From the NCBI GenBank assembly GCA_005281725.1, contig SSBO01000007.1:5492667-5556666 (forward strand): DNA of 64,000 nt. Direction: 5' to 3'. Within the stretch, counting starts at the first letter, position 1, and the number at the start of each line of letters is the position of its first letter. The position numbers and the translations under genes were made by a program. The notes beneath the pieces are model-generated. The model made no database searches. It was not told where the DNA came from and saw nothing but the letters and a program-made list of their open reading frames with translations. The DNA is from Wuchereria bancrofti (lineage: Eukaryota > Nematoda > Chromadorea > Rhabditida > Onchocercidae). Shown here in pieces: positions 11,858 through 23,492 of this stretch.

Positions 11858-13985
11858 AGAAATGTTGGATTGTAGAGTCTGACTTGCTGATAACATTTTT
11901 GGATCCAACAATTCTGGCTTTGAGAAAAGCATTAGTTGTAGCTTTGCTGTTTCATTCTTTAATAAAACAACTTGGCTACGAAGCTGAATGTTTTCCTGAA
12001 ACTACTAATCGAACTAGACAGCTAGAACTAAAATACAAACTACTTTTAATGAGATCAAATAAAAGATTAAGATGGACCGCACCTGCTCTAGAAATGCTGC
12101 TCTCGCTGCAACAGCTTCTTCTTTTTGTCGTCGCGCATCTCTTGATCTCTTTGCTGCATCGTTATTTTTTCGTCGCCGTTCATAGTAGGCTTCATCCTGG
12201 AATAATATTTATGATCTACAAGTTTGATTATGAAGTATTAATTAAGAAAAATTTCAAAATTTTCAAAAACAAACTTGAATTTTGGCCAAGTCCAAAAAAA
12301 TTGATTTTATTTGTAACTATCAAACTATCTCCTTAATGAATAGTTCTTTATGGATCCGAAAGCAACCGGTCAGTGTTTTCAATACAACCAAACGAATTCA
12401 CTGAACCAGAAGAAATTTACAGTATATTACACTTTATTGTCCTTCCAATGAGTAACAATGACAAAAAATGACAATAAATCTTCCAACTATTGCAAGCCAT
12501 AGTAGCCATCTCCCGAGAATACCCAAATTAGACCGGCTACTCTCTCTCTCTTTTTGTGGCTTTCTCTCTTTATTTGTCACCATTTCTATGAAAGGAGTTA
12601 TTATTCATAATGATGATGACCCCATCTGTTGCCTTTATGGAATTGATATTTTCGGTGAAAACAAAACGCTTGCGTCTCAAACTTTGCATGATTAGACAAA
12701 TTCATTTGGCAATAAATAAAAGATGCATATTTAGGCTTAAAATAGATCAGGTCAATTAGGTCAACAGTGAGCATACACCCACGTATTCTTTGACCGCTCT
12801 TGCAGGGTGGAGTATCACACTTGTTCAGTAGACACATCCGATATTCGGTAAATTGACATTTCGCTATAACTTTTGTTATTTCCGACTTCACAGCTTAATT
12901 TGAGCTATAGCAACAGCAACAGCTGCCTTCCAGAGAGGATGATAGCCTTAAGGGTAACTACTAGCACTGTTGCGCATAATGCGCCGCATGTCTGCATAAA
13001 TAATGAGAGCAGAGAACAGTTGCGAGTTGTGTCTCTGATAGATAAATAAAAAGGACGTACAAAGGTCATCTGCGTAATGTTGCAGACATCTCAAGGGGTC
13101 ATTACTTTAGCACAACAATGATCAGTGTAGCACCAGAGCCAATTTGATACCATCGGATAAATCATATTCAAACTCTGTTTTACTTGGATGTATGTCTCAT
13201 ATGGGCTTCATAAGCACTCACTCATTATCTTATCTTCCTGGGAAAAAGTACAATAACACCAGGAGAGAACAGAACTGTTTACAAAATGCTTGAATTTAAA
13301 CGACTTCATCCAAAAATTTACTCATTGCAAAAACTTTCAAAGTCTAACCTTCTTATCGTCAGGTACTGGTGCTGCTTGTTTTCGATGTGGTGATTGCTGA
13401 GGACTGCATGATGAGGTCACCGATGAAGAGGAGCAGGATGGTGGACTAGATGCTGATTGCTGTTCTCGATTAGGCCGTTTGAGAGGAGATGGGCCAAGAC
13501 TGGGAGAGGAGATGGCACTTGTAGTTGTGACAGTTGCAGACAAGAGAGGCGATATTATCGTCGCCGTTTGGTAATTCGGCAAACTGGAACGGAGTTGTGA
13601 AAATGCAAATAGGGCAGATGGATCCGGAAAGGAAAATGGACTGAAGTGCGGGAATGATGCTGGGAGAGTTGCTGCTGGCCTTGCTAACAGCGAAAGGGCT
13701 GCATTTAAATCCACCGGCAAAGGCGACTTTTCGTTACTGAAAATTTCATGGAAATATGAATTATTCGGAAAAAATGAAATTTAACTTGATTACCAGAATT
13801 ACTAAAATTCGCTTTCATAGCATTTCTTATTTAGAATTTCACTTCACGAATTACTTTTTCAAAGGAAAGATGTCTTGTATTCTAAGTGATAAAAAAGAAT
13901 CAAATTCGATATACTTCTGTATAAGTTGTGGACTGTGAACAGCGCTTAAAGCATTGCTTAAGTGAACAGAGGCTGAACTGTCCAT
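11789..13985 (-). CDS. PAR/CES-2/NFIL3-type bZIP transcription factor
   Basis: This is a sequence-specific nuclear bZIP factor of the PAR/NFIL3/CES-2 class. Four exons join in phase: 13985-13915, 13736-13349, 12196-12083 and 11995-11789, giving 259 aa. Residues 24-153 are Ser/Pro/Ala-rich, a likely activation or repression region, and open with [17 protein letters not shown]. The basic region at about 154-191 contains [20 protein letters not shown] followed by RAAFLEQ, the diagnostic extended signature of PAR/CES-2 proteins. The zipper runs from [15 protein letters not shown] to about residue 225. A ten-glutamine tract (nine CAG and one CAA) lies at about 239-248, near the C-terminus. The first exon ([17 protein letters not shown]...) was chosen because its donor phase (two bases) matches the exon 2 acceptor exactly; it is the least certain part. 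In C. elegans, relatives include CES-2 and ATF-2; I cannot decide between them. Many nuclear-receptor half-sites lie upstream. Confidence 0.9.
11825..11854 (-). repeat. CAG trinucleotide repeat encoding polyglutamine
   Basis: Nine CAG codons and one CAA, read on the minus strand inside the last exon of the bZIP gene. A plus-strand frame reads the same tract as polyalanine, which is a shadow. Confidence 0.95.
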
Positions 13986-16603
13986 TCCTTGATCGCTATT
14001 CACAGCAGTTGCGCCTAGGTAAGTTCAAGAGACTGGTAAAATTCGAGGATAGAAATGGACTGAAGCTGCCGCCGGTGAACAAGAAGAGATTCGGACAACA
14101 ACTGCAACTGCTGCGGTCACTATAATTCGAAAACAGTAACAGAATAGGACAGAAAAGAGCATAACGGAACTGGAGCTCGAGTCGGAACTTGACCCCGCCC
14201 CGAGTTGACCTTTCGAAAGTATCCGCCTCTGTGCAACAGCCTATATATCCCTTATGTCATTTGTTGAGGAAGAGGGATAATGCTCTCGAATTGATTTCTG
14301 TTGTCTCTTTTTCTTTGGTCATGAAAGGGCAACCTGTTACCCAACTCATGCGCAAAAGGTCGAGAGGTGGGGTGCAAGGTCTATATGCAAATTGCATAAC
14401 CTTTATTGAGTGACGAAGGAGATAAGGTCGTCGTCTGAGCGATGGTCAAACCATTGAACATAAAACATCATACAGCGCTGAGGTCGTCGAGTGTTATCGC
14501 TAATGCGCATCATCACCTTTTTGCTGGCAAATTATCACTGAGGTCATTAGTGGTCTTCGGAAAACCATCTGCCGAGAATGAGACTGTGTAAACATTTTAT
14601 GTTATTAGTTGGTGAAGATGTTTCATTATGAAAGTGAAAATCAAGGCCGAATTCAACAATAAAACTTATGACAGCTGATCGATTGTAAACGATCTATTTG
14701 TTTGAGATCATTTTATTTCGGTTCACTAATTTTACTTATAATGAAAATGAATTTTAAACAGTGGAAATTAATTTCATTTATGAAAAAGTCTGATGATAAA
14801 CTTAAAATACTGAAAGGTTAAATGATTTGTACAGTATAGCTTAAAAGTTTTTCTCACTTTGCTCAAACTTTGCTGCTTTTCTATGAATATATGAATAGTA
14901 TAATAATTAGTATATATTATTTTATAGCTCCTTTTATAAATGACTCATTCAGTTATTTAACAGGAATCCCCGATTTTATTAATTAAAAAATAGAAGCTGA
15001 AGATGGATAAAGAATTCATACATTTAAACTATTTTTGAATTTATCGTGTTGCTATTTCTAAATTTATGCGGCAAATGACATTAATTTTAAGCATACATAA
15101 AACACTTTTCTCATGTATGTTTGACAGTCGATCGTAAACTCTTTCAAATTACAGGAAATTTTCAGCTGATCTTTTGGTTCCTTTAAAAGAAATGCGCCTG
15201 TTTAATCAGTCAGAATGATTTTATCTTATTTCAATAATGAAACAAATTGAATGAAATTTGTCCACTCGAAAGTATATTTTGTCGTAGGCGTTGTTGTACA
15301 TCTCACATTGCATCGATATTAGGTGAATTAAACTAGAAGTAAATATGAAGAAAGAAAAGAAATGGAAATAATTCTCTTATATGTCATTGCATTGTCATTA
15401 CTATATCCTTAAAAAGTAGAGGTCATCCTTCTTTGATTGCAGCAATGGCATGAGGGAAATAAATGGAAGATAAATGAGACAGCTTTTGTTGATAGCTTTG
15501 ACCTTTTCCTGAAGAGGTCACAGTAATGCCGCTAAAGAGGCTTAAGAACTATCGAGCTGCATAATAATGGTAATTCCAGGACATTTTGTGCTCTGTCTGC
15601 TAGTTCCACAATGTAACATCGCTTACCGCATCTTTTAATTAAAGTGCCACAGCATGGCGGTTTTGTTCTTACCGCCACATTCATCACTACACTTTAGTTT
15701 ATCTAATGATAGATGTCAAACAGTATAGTGAAGGTTATTGCAATATTATGCTATAAAGACAACATTTTTTTGAATAGCATTGTTTGGAGATGGACAGTGT
15801 AGAATGTTCGCTAAAAGATTGACCTGTCCAGTTAATTTGGTGGTGTGCACAATGTTGTAGTACTATTTACGCACACACAAACATACACATAGACACACAG
15901 ACACGTATACACACGTGCATTAAGGCATGCAACTGATTCTTCTAATGTTTACATAAAGGACAGAAGAGTCAATAGTTTGTGTTTACACAATTTGTTTATT
16001 AATACTGAGACAGGTCACAATTTCGTTTTTACCCAATAATAACATCCTGTAATGTAACCTTCTTGTTCACATCAATTGGAAATCTGTTGGGGAATTCAAA
16101 GAACATTAGGTAGTATTGTCCCGAGGTTCAAAGGTCATGTATTTTAGAGGGAGTTTTAATACTGTTACTCTCATGAGGTGCAAGTATACCACAAATGATG
16201 CAAGATAACCCTACTTCCGTACATAATCTCATTCATCATAATAATAACGAATGACTGTTCTTGCAATAACCATGAGTCAGTATTCCATTGACCTTGCAGC
16301 TCAAAGGTCATCCTTTACATCCTTTTTTTGCTTCATCATAAAACACACCTTTTGTGAATCTATTCAACTACTGCGTTATATGGACTGAATGTTACTCATA
16401 TGAGTGAAACATTTCCGAATATTTCCGATCGTCGACTTCTCAATTTTTTTTTTTTGCCATCTGAGGGTCCTTCCTTTACATTAATCAATCATTTTAGCGC
16501 ATAAATCATAATGATGGCTGGATAATTCATGACATGTCAACAGTCTGAACTGTTAAGTGCAGCGGTAGAAGCTTTGATTTTCGTCTATGGCGATGTCTGA
16601 CCT
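13063..16603. promoter_or_regulatory. Cluster of AGGTCA/TGACCT nuclear-receptor half-sites around the bZIP gene 5' end
   Basis: Exact AGGTCA or TGACCT hexamers outside the coding exons start at 13063, 14206, 14541, 15420, 15499, 15515, 15820, 16012, 16132, 16289, 16305 and 16598. Positions 16125-16137 form a DR1 element (GGTTCA, one base, AGGTCA), and 16298-16310 a DR1 with one mismatch. Two pairs (15499/15515 and 16289/16305) are everted repeats with 10-base spacers. A TGACCC at 14190 is also 10 bases from the TGACCT at 14206. The rest of the window has only scattered hexamers. Such sites bind nuclear receptors of the ROR/Rev-erb, HNF4 and RXR types. That they form an enhancer of the bZIP gene is inference. 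Confidence 0.45.
15870..15919. repeat. CA-rich imperfect microsatellite
   Basis: Interrupted ACAC repeats with GT/AT variants. Confidence 0.8.
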
Positions 16604-19600
16604 CGACATTTCTTTTTTTCATTCTTTCTGAATTGAATACCGTAGATTCTTTCCTAATGGCATACTACTATTGGCATAATTGAATTGACCCGTCGGACAA
16701 CACTGACCAACAATAACAACTTTATCAGTGCTTCCGCTCGCATTCACTCCTCAAAACTTGCCCTCCCGAGAAGCTCATTATTGGGTGTCGTGCTGAGCAC
16801 TATCATAATATGAAAGTGTGCGCAGTTTGCATAACTTCGTTGGGCGCTGTTTTTGGTCTTCCAGTGTCACGGTAACACCATTTGAGTAGAAATGAAAAGA
16901 ACTGGGAATGTTACAAGAACATAAATAATAAAAAAAAATAGTACAGAAATCGGTGCAAAAGTGGAAACACCTGCAAGAAAATATAAATAAAATTCAGAAA
17001 TGATTCACAACTTAATTAACTTGGATTAGATACACTTAAGATAAATCAAATTTGAAAGAGAGAAAGCGATTTATCAAATGACAATGTCAGCAGCAAAATG
17101 AAGAAAAATAAACTGATACAAATGATCCGATCCAATCTATTTTCATTCTATCAACTGAAACTGACGTGCAGCATCAGCAAGTTAACGTGTTTTGTTTGAT
17201 TTACTTTACTTTAAATTACTTCTAATAATCATTCTGCATACGTTATACAGCAACATATATGTTGGCATATCATTTACTTCCTAGAAATGGGTTTACTAAT
17301 ACGTGTAACACCTGTAACATTTGTTGCGGAACTTTCAAACATATGCCAACATTATCATAAAAATGGGAATGAATTGTTATTTAAGAAACATGTTATCAGT
17401 AGGAAGATTCTACGCGATCTTTTCCGAAATTAATATGATTCAAAATACGGTTCATGTTTTGGATAGCTTAGGAACGGATGCGTACGTCTTACGTAAATGC
17501 AGTTATATTCAACGTGTAAACTACATGTTTGAAAAAGAAGTAAAAAAATGCAAAAAGGACTGTTGAAAAGGCGTTGCGCAGAAATAAAACGTATCTCTCG
17601 TAAACTCAATGCGGAGAATTGTTATGGTCATTTTTTGAGACGGATACATATACTGTGTTGACTTGTTCTAGAATAACGATTTCATATTTTTTTACTTCCT
17701 AAAATTTGGTTCTTCAACTGATAATTGCACTAAAAAAATTACGATATGTACATTATACTTTGAAGACACGTGCGCTGATCATAAGAACGAACGGTAAAGT
17801 AAATACAAAAGATAATGTGTCAAGAATGAAATCGATTCAGCAGGTAAATCGTAAAAGTTTCGTTTAGTAAGACACATGATTAAACTACAGGACTTATTGT
17901 AATATTCACCAACAATACGTAAAGTATATCGAAGTGTCCATCGACATTGCGTGATTACCGAATTTCATTATCAGTCCTTTTCTGAAGAATTTCAAAAATT
18001 TGGCAACCTAAAGTAAGCGTATTTTCAACGTAGGTCTAAAAATTTGACTTTAAAGTGAACCACTTTTCCTGCCATTTGCACTCAAAGCCATTTGCAATTG
18101 TTGATCACTCTTTCCAATGACATTTTTCGCTGTTCCGAAATGGAATTTGTTTAAAAATTATTTGTTTGTTCAGTTTAGCCAGCTATTTCCTTGTTTATGT
18201 TGCATTCGTTCATCTATCTGTAGCATTGCTTATTTGTTTAATGATCCTTCTACACACAAATATTCATCTCCCCACCTGTTTGCTAACCTTACCTTATTTC
18301 ATTACTAGCGCTCCTTCAGTTAGGCTCATTTGTCCAAGCATTATGAAAGACATGACAATTCTACCCTAGAAAAGAAGCTTACGGGTAAAATAATGCTTGC
18401 ATGATTGCATATTGTACTTTAATGAAAAGAAAACCGAAAAATGATTGAGCAACCTAAATTTTGTTAAAAATATCATCCCGATTGGAATTTATTTAAAGAT
18501 ATATTAACTAACTTTATTGCTTAAAAATGACTGTTCTGTCGATTTGTCGTCGATTTTTATGCCATCGATAAAATCATTACTTCCTGTTCCTGTTCCTATC
18601 CATGTCCGTTTCGAAAACTTTTCTTAAATTTTAAGGATAACTTACGCTATAAAAACGACTTACGCTTACATAGATGACAAAATCAAAGCTTACTTTTACC
18701 AATAATCAAAAGTCATAAACCATAGTAATAGTTTCAGTTATTTATGTGTTAGTTAAAGAACATCAGATATAAATATTTTGAAGTTGTTTTTCCCTCCTAC
18801 AATTCTCTAAATCACAATTTGAAATTGAACTTAAAATCTTCGGACATTCTTCACAGAATTTTATGATTTTTTTATGCTTGATAATGATATTAAGGCTTTT
18901 TCATGTAAAATAAAATGTGAAAATGACGAAAATGTTTTTGAAACGCACTGCTGATTAAAGGTTGCTTGAAAGAATGTTGAGCTCTCAGCAACTAACGATT
19001 CGTATTTCAGTTGGATAACTAATTGCGCCCGAATAAATAGCACAACCTACCATTATTTTAGAAAAAGAGTATTATGTTGCAGCGTGACACTGCTCAATAT
19101 CTTTTTGATTTGTGACAATAGGATAAAGCTACTCAACTATCAGAACAGTTCTCTTAATCACAAATTCGGAATTTCCTGAAAATTTTCTAAACCATATTTC
19201 ATAGTTAGTCTATTTATCATTTATTTTGTTAATATGATGAAACAATTGATCAACAAATTGTATTGAAGATTTTGATCTAGTGCTTTTCAAAAAATGCTAA
19301 ATAATTTTTACCTAAAAGTGTCGTCTTCTAATAATATTTTGATAAAAATAGAAATTTTAATGTTTCACGATCATATTTAATCGAAACAAAGCCAAATCAA
19401 TTATGATATCATTTTGGGAAATATAGAAAGCAAATTGGAATGCCATTAGGACAAATAAATATATATTATCATTCCAATATCTTTTCGCACATTATTTCTT
19501 TTGCCACGCCTTTTTTTTCATGAAAATTCGCTGCATTCGATAACTGAAGCCTTTTGAATAGTTATTGTTTACCCAAGTATCTTTTTCTTAATTCAAATAG

Positions 19601-21230
19601 GTCTCATTCAGCTTGCAAAAATAATTGCACTTAAAAGTTTGATTGAAATAATGGAAAAATGCTTTAGAGCAGTTCATGTATATAAAATAATGATTCTGTT
19701 TTCATCAAATAAAAGAATCAGATAAACTCTCGGCAAACTGAAAGGACTATATTCAGAGGAGAAGAGGGAAGGAAAATGACAATGAAATTATGGATGCATT
19801 TTGAATATTTTTGATTGTAACCAATAAATTCGTAAATGTTTAACTGAATTTGTTCATTACCTATATAGACATTAGCATAGATTCGATTGTCTCAATAATT
19901 GCAAATATGATTTGTCTAAAATATAGGGTGAATGGAAAACATTCTTGTAGTCTCCATTTGAATGACTTAAAAGCTCATTAAATATTCATTTTAGGTAAAC
20001 AATTTTTAATCAAAATTAACTTTGACAATCTTCCGTAAGTCTTTTCACTTAATTTTATGAGCTGATTTATAAACATTGCAACATGAAACAAAATACCATT
20101 TCTTAATTTGATACTGCCATTACAATTCAGTTCCTTTCAATTCTTTGTACTATTCTAAAACTATGAAACCACCAATACTATGCATGTAAATTGGCAAATA
20201 CAAAGTAATCTACAATTTAAGTTAAAAATAAATAATTGATTTATAAGCATTGCATTTATTCTTTGAATATCAAAAAAGGGAATTTAGTATGATAAAAAAA
20301 CATTAAAAGCAGAAATACACTGTTTTCGATGAATAATGACAAATTTGCATTGAGTGAAATTTGCATTTTACAGAGCGCAAGCACGACAAATCATTGTGGT
20401 ACATGCAACGATGTACGATTTCACTATCAGACATTTCTCATTCAGTACAAGCTTAGTTATTTCGATTAGCAAACCTTTCATTTCACAATTCAGTCTTTCA
20501 AATAAACAAAATAAATTTCTTTATTTAATCCAAGTATCGTCAGGCTACAGCACAGATGAACTGAACAGAAGCTTAATTTTCTTCCACATCTTATATTTCT
20601 TCTTTTCTGTAACTCTCCTATTTCTGCATTTTAATCAGCAAAAAAGAAATGAAATAGCTTAACAATGCATCATCCACTCCATTTCAAATAATCATTACCA
20701 CTACGCTTTTACTCCCATAACTAATTTAGGTACCAATGAGGACCGAGTTTTTACATGAGCCTTTTATGTCTCAAAGAGGCTTAAAATCTTTTTGGACTAC
20801 TAATAGAAATCTGTTATGAATTGAAAACGCTCTAAATGCTAAATGACATGAAAATAAGGTCTTCTGACTGATTTTTATAAGACTTTCGTAGGCTTAAGAA
20901 GGTTAAATCTTGTCTTACTGGCCAGTATTTTTTTTTTTTTATTTTGTCATTTAGATGTAATAAGTAGAAGATTAAGGACAAAAAATGTCACTATTTTTAT
21001 CAGTTCCATTTTTTCTTCTATTAAGATCATATTTACATGTAATTTTTGAATCTGTGATTTATGATAGTGTGCTCGTCTGAAACAAAGATAAGAAAAAAAG
21101 ATAAAGAAGTTTTCTAAACAAAAATCTTGTTGAAGCAATGCATGATGATTTTGCTTATAAGCCTCTAAATAAAAATTCAAAAAAGTTATTTCAGTCCAAA
21201 CTTTTAGCTTTTAGTACTGTCGGTATCTCG

Positions 21231-21413
21231 ATGGTTCAAGAATTCAAAAAGTACTTATCAATAATTTTAATCATTAAACCTTTATAAAATATTAAAGTCA
21301 TCCATATCCTAGAAATGCATATGAATCATTAAGTATTAAAAATTCAAACAGAACCTTTCCGGGCTAATTTTACTTCTATGACTTGATAAGTTCTTTTTGA
21401 ATTCTTGAACCAT
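21231..21413. repeat. Inverted repeat, 31-base arms
   Basis: The arms are 21231-21261 and 21383-21413. They are reverse complements with a single mismatch, and 121 bases lie between them. The arm begins ATGGTTCAAGAATTC. It could be a MITE remnant or a hairpin-forming element. No target-site duplication or coding capacity is evident. Confidence 0.85.
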
Positions 21414-23492
21414 TTTTGTTGTTTGCGGCATGTACATTAGATCTATATTTTTGTACATTTACCTACTTCATTTACATGCTTAAACTTTTCTAGATTTAAT
21501 TTACACAGTGGTAATGAAAAGCAAACTTCATCTTGGCCTTACTTTGATAATCTCATATAACTTTAGATGACCTCATAATAATATCGATGAGCTTTGGTCT
21601 ATGCTTTTCCATTGCGTGATAAGAAATCAAATTGTTGAGTATCTACAAATTCATGCAATGGTAATGAATCATGTAAAGGTCAAAAAAGTCTTGCAACTTA
21701 TCCTTTGGCTTTCAATTTTATTTTTTGAGTCAGGAATGACTGGTATGTACTAATTAGAAAGACTGTCAGGAAAATATGTGCTACACAAATGAATCCTTTC
21801 TTCATTATTGGCTTCGATTTATCTCTTTTTTCAAATGGCACAAAGTGTGCATTAATAGGTGACAGTGTTAACTTCGACATTTTAATCTTTCTTAGGTCGT
21901 ATATTTGTTGCTTGCTTAAAGTTGATATTTTTAAAGAAGCATTCGACCAATTTAATCTGATAGTATATTTACTAATTTAATTTATTTGTTTCTATAAATA
22001 AAAGCACCTTACAACTAGATGAGCTTTCGCATGTCATTGTCTAGGTGGAAAAAACTACTTTAAAATACATATTTAGGCATATCCTTGAGATTCTATAAGG
22101 TATTTTAAATTTCCATTAAAATCTTCCGCAAATATGCTTAAATAGAAGAAAAAAACCAAAAATTTATATGGCAGCGAAATTGCTTTTTCTTTCTGGTTGC
22201 ATAGGATTTACGACTTTCATTAAACATGCGAAGAAAAAAATTCAGATGACGTGATCATCAATCAATTCATTCATCGATCTGTCTGAAAATTTACCAATGA
22301 AAAGAACTTACCAAATATTTTCTAAGCTTCTCTTTGAAAAAAAAAGATTCAATAATGATATCTACAATTTTTATGCCTTTTATGTTATATTTTAAGCTCA
22401 TTTAATAGGCCTCAATTTCTGTGATTATGCTTTCCATTTTGAAAACATTTTTAGATGGTTTTATGCAAATGGAAAAGCGATCATTTAATGAGTAATGAAG
22501 TCAATTAACATCTGCCGCAGGAGATTATATGAAGGAAATGTTATGAATGGCTGATACGAATGGAAGATAATAGTTGTACGACAGGTAGAAAGAACTCGGC
22601 ATTTCTCCATGTTCAGTTTAAGAAAAGTACTCGCTGAAATGAAAACATATGAAGAGAATACAAAGACATTGACCGCAAAAAATACATAAACATGAGAAAA
22701 CTCTGAAAATACGGCAATAGAAGTCGTCTCGTTTTCATTTGAAATTCTGGATCGATTCCGAAATGCTTGTATTATTTTTGTCATTTGCACGTGCGATAAA
22801 GTTTTGCCGGAAATTTCTACTTATGCTTCATAAAAGCAGATAAAATATGATTGTGAAACAAACGAGAAGAAAAAATCGATAATCAACAAATCGCAATGAA
22901 ATGGTTGAAAATAATAAAACGATATTCTGAGAGCACACAGTTTTGTTTTGCTCCCAAATGCAATATGCTAATAAATTCCTATCTTCCTAAGAAGAATCAG
23001 TTAAAAAATGCACCTCCAAAATCAAGCATGAAATGACAAATGAATGTGAATTGGGAAAATGGCGCAATAAACATAACAAATGAAATCGCTCTCTCATCTC
23101 ATTCTTTTTCCCATTTTTTTGGTTACTTGCTGTGAATTCCTGTCAACATTTATTTTAAATAAAATTTTGTCTGCAAAAAAGTGATACAAAATTACTTCTA
23201 CGTCATTTTTCCCTTGTTACTTTTTGGATTTCAACAAAAATTTTTTGTGATTTTTTGCCATAATTCTTATTAATTGAGCTATGAATTAGAAGATACCATA
23301 ACATGACTTATCAAGATTATTTGGAATTGACTGTTATTTACAGCTTTTACTTTTTACCTAATTCGACCCGATCATCTAAGCACTTTATGGTTTTCAAACA
23401 TAACCGCAATTTGCCAATCATTATGCATCAAAAAAGTTTCAGAAATTGGAATCACAATTGTAGATAAATAAACGACGAACAACTTGGTAGAG

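Larger units (their letters stand above)
13986..23492. other. Large gene-free intergenic region
   Basis: About 9.5 kb between the minus-strand bZIP gene and the plus-strand GPCR gene, which point away from each other. I find no convincing coding exon. The left 2.6 kb is less AT-rich and carries the AGGTCA cluster. A CA-rich tract lies at 15870-15919 and an inverted repeat at 21231-21413. An open frame at about 17321-17566 has ordinary residue composition but no acceptor site or domain that I can recognise. Confidence 0.5.

Noticed and set aside
11743..12336. 197-codon plus-strand frame with polyalanine
   Set aside because: It is the antisense shadow of the bZIP gene's last two exons; the alanine run is the CAG repeat read on the other strand.
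14703..14712. bantam/miR-80-like seed (TGAGATCATT)
   Set aside because: The flanks do not fold into a convincing precursor and the match stops after the seed.
18343..18353. miR-71-like seed (TGAAAGACATG)
   Set aside because: Only 11 bases match, and no complementary arm is present nearby to form a precursor hairpin.
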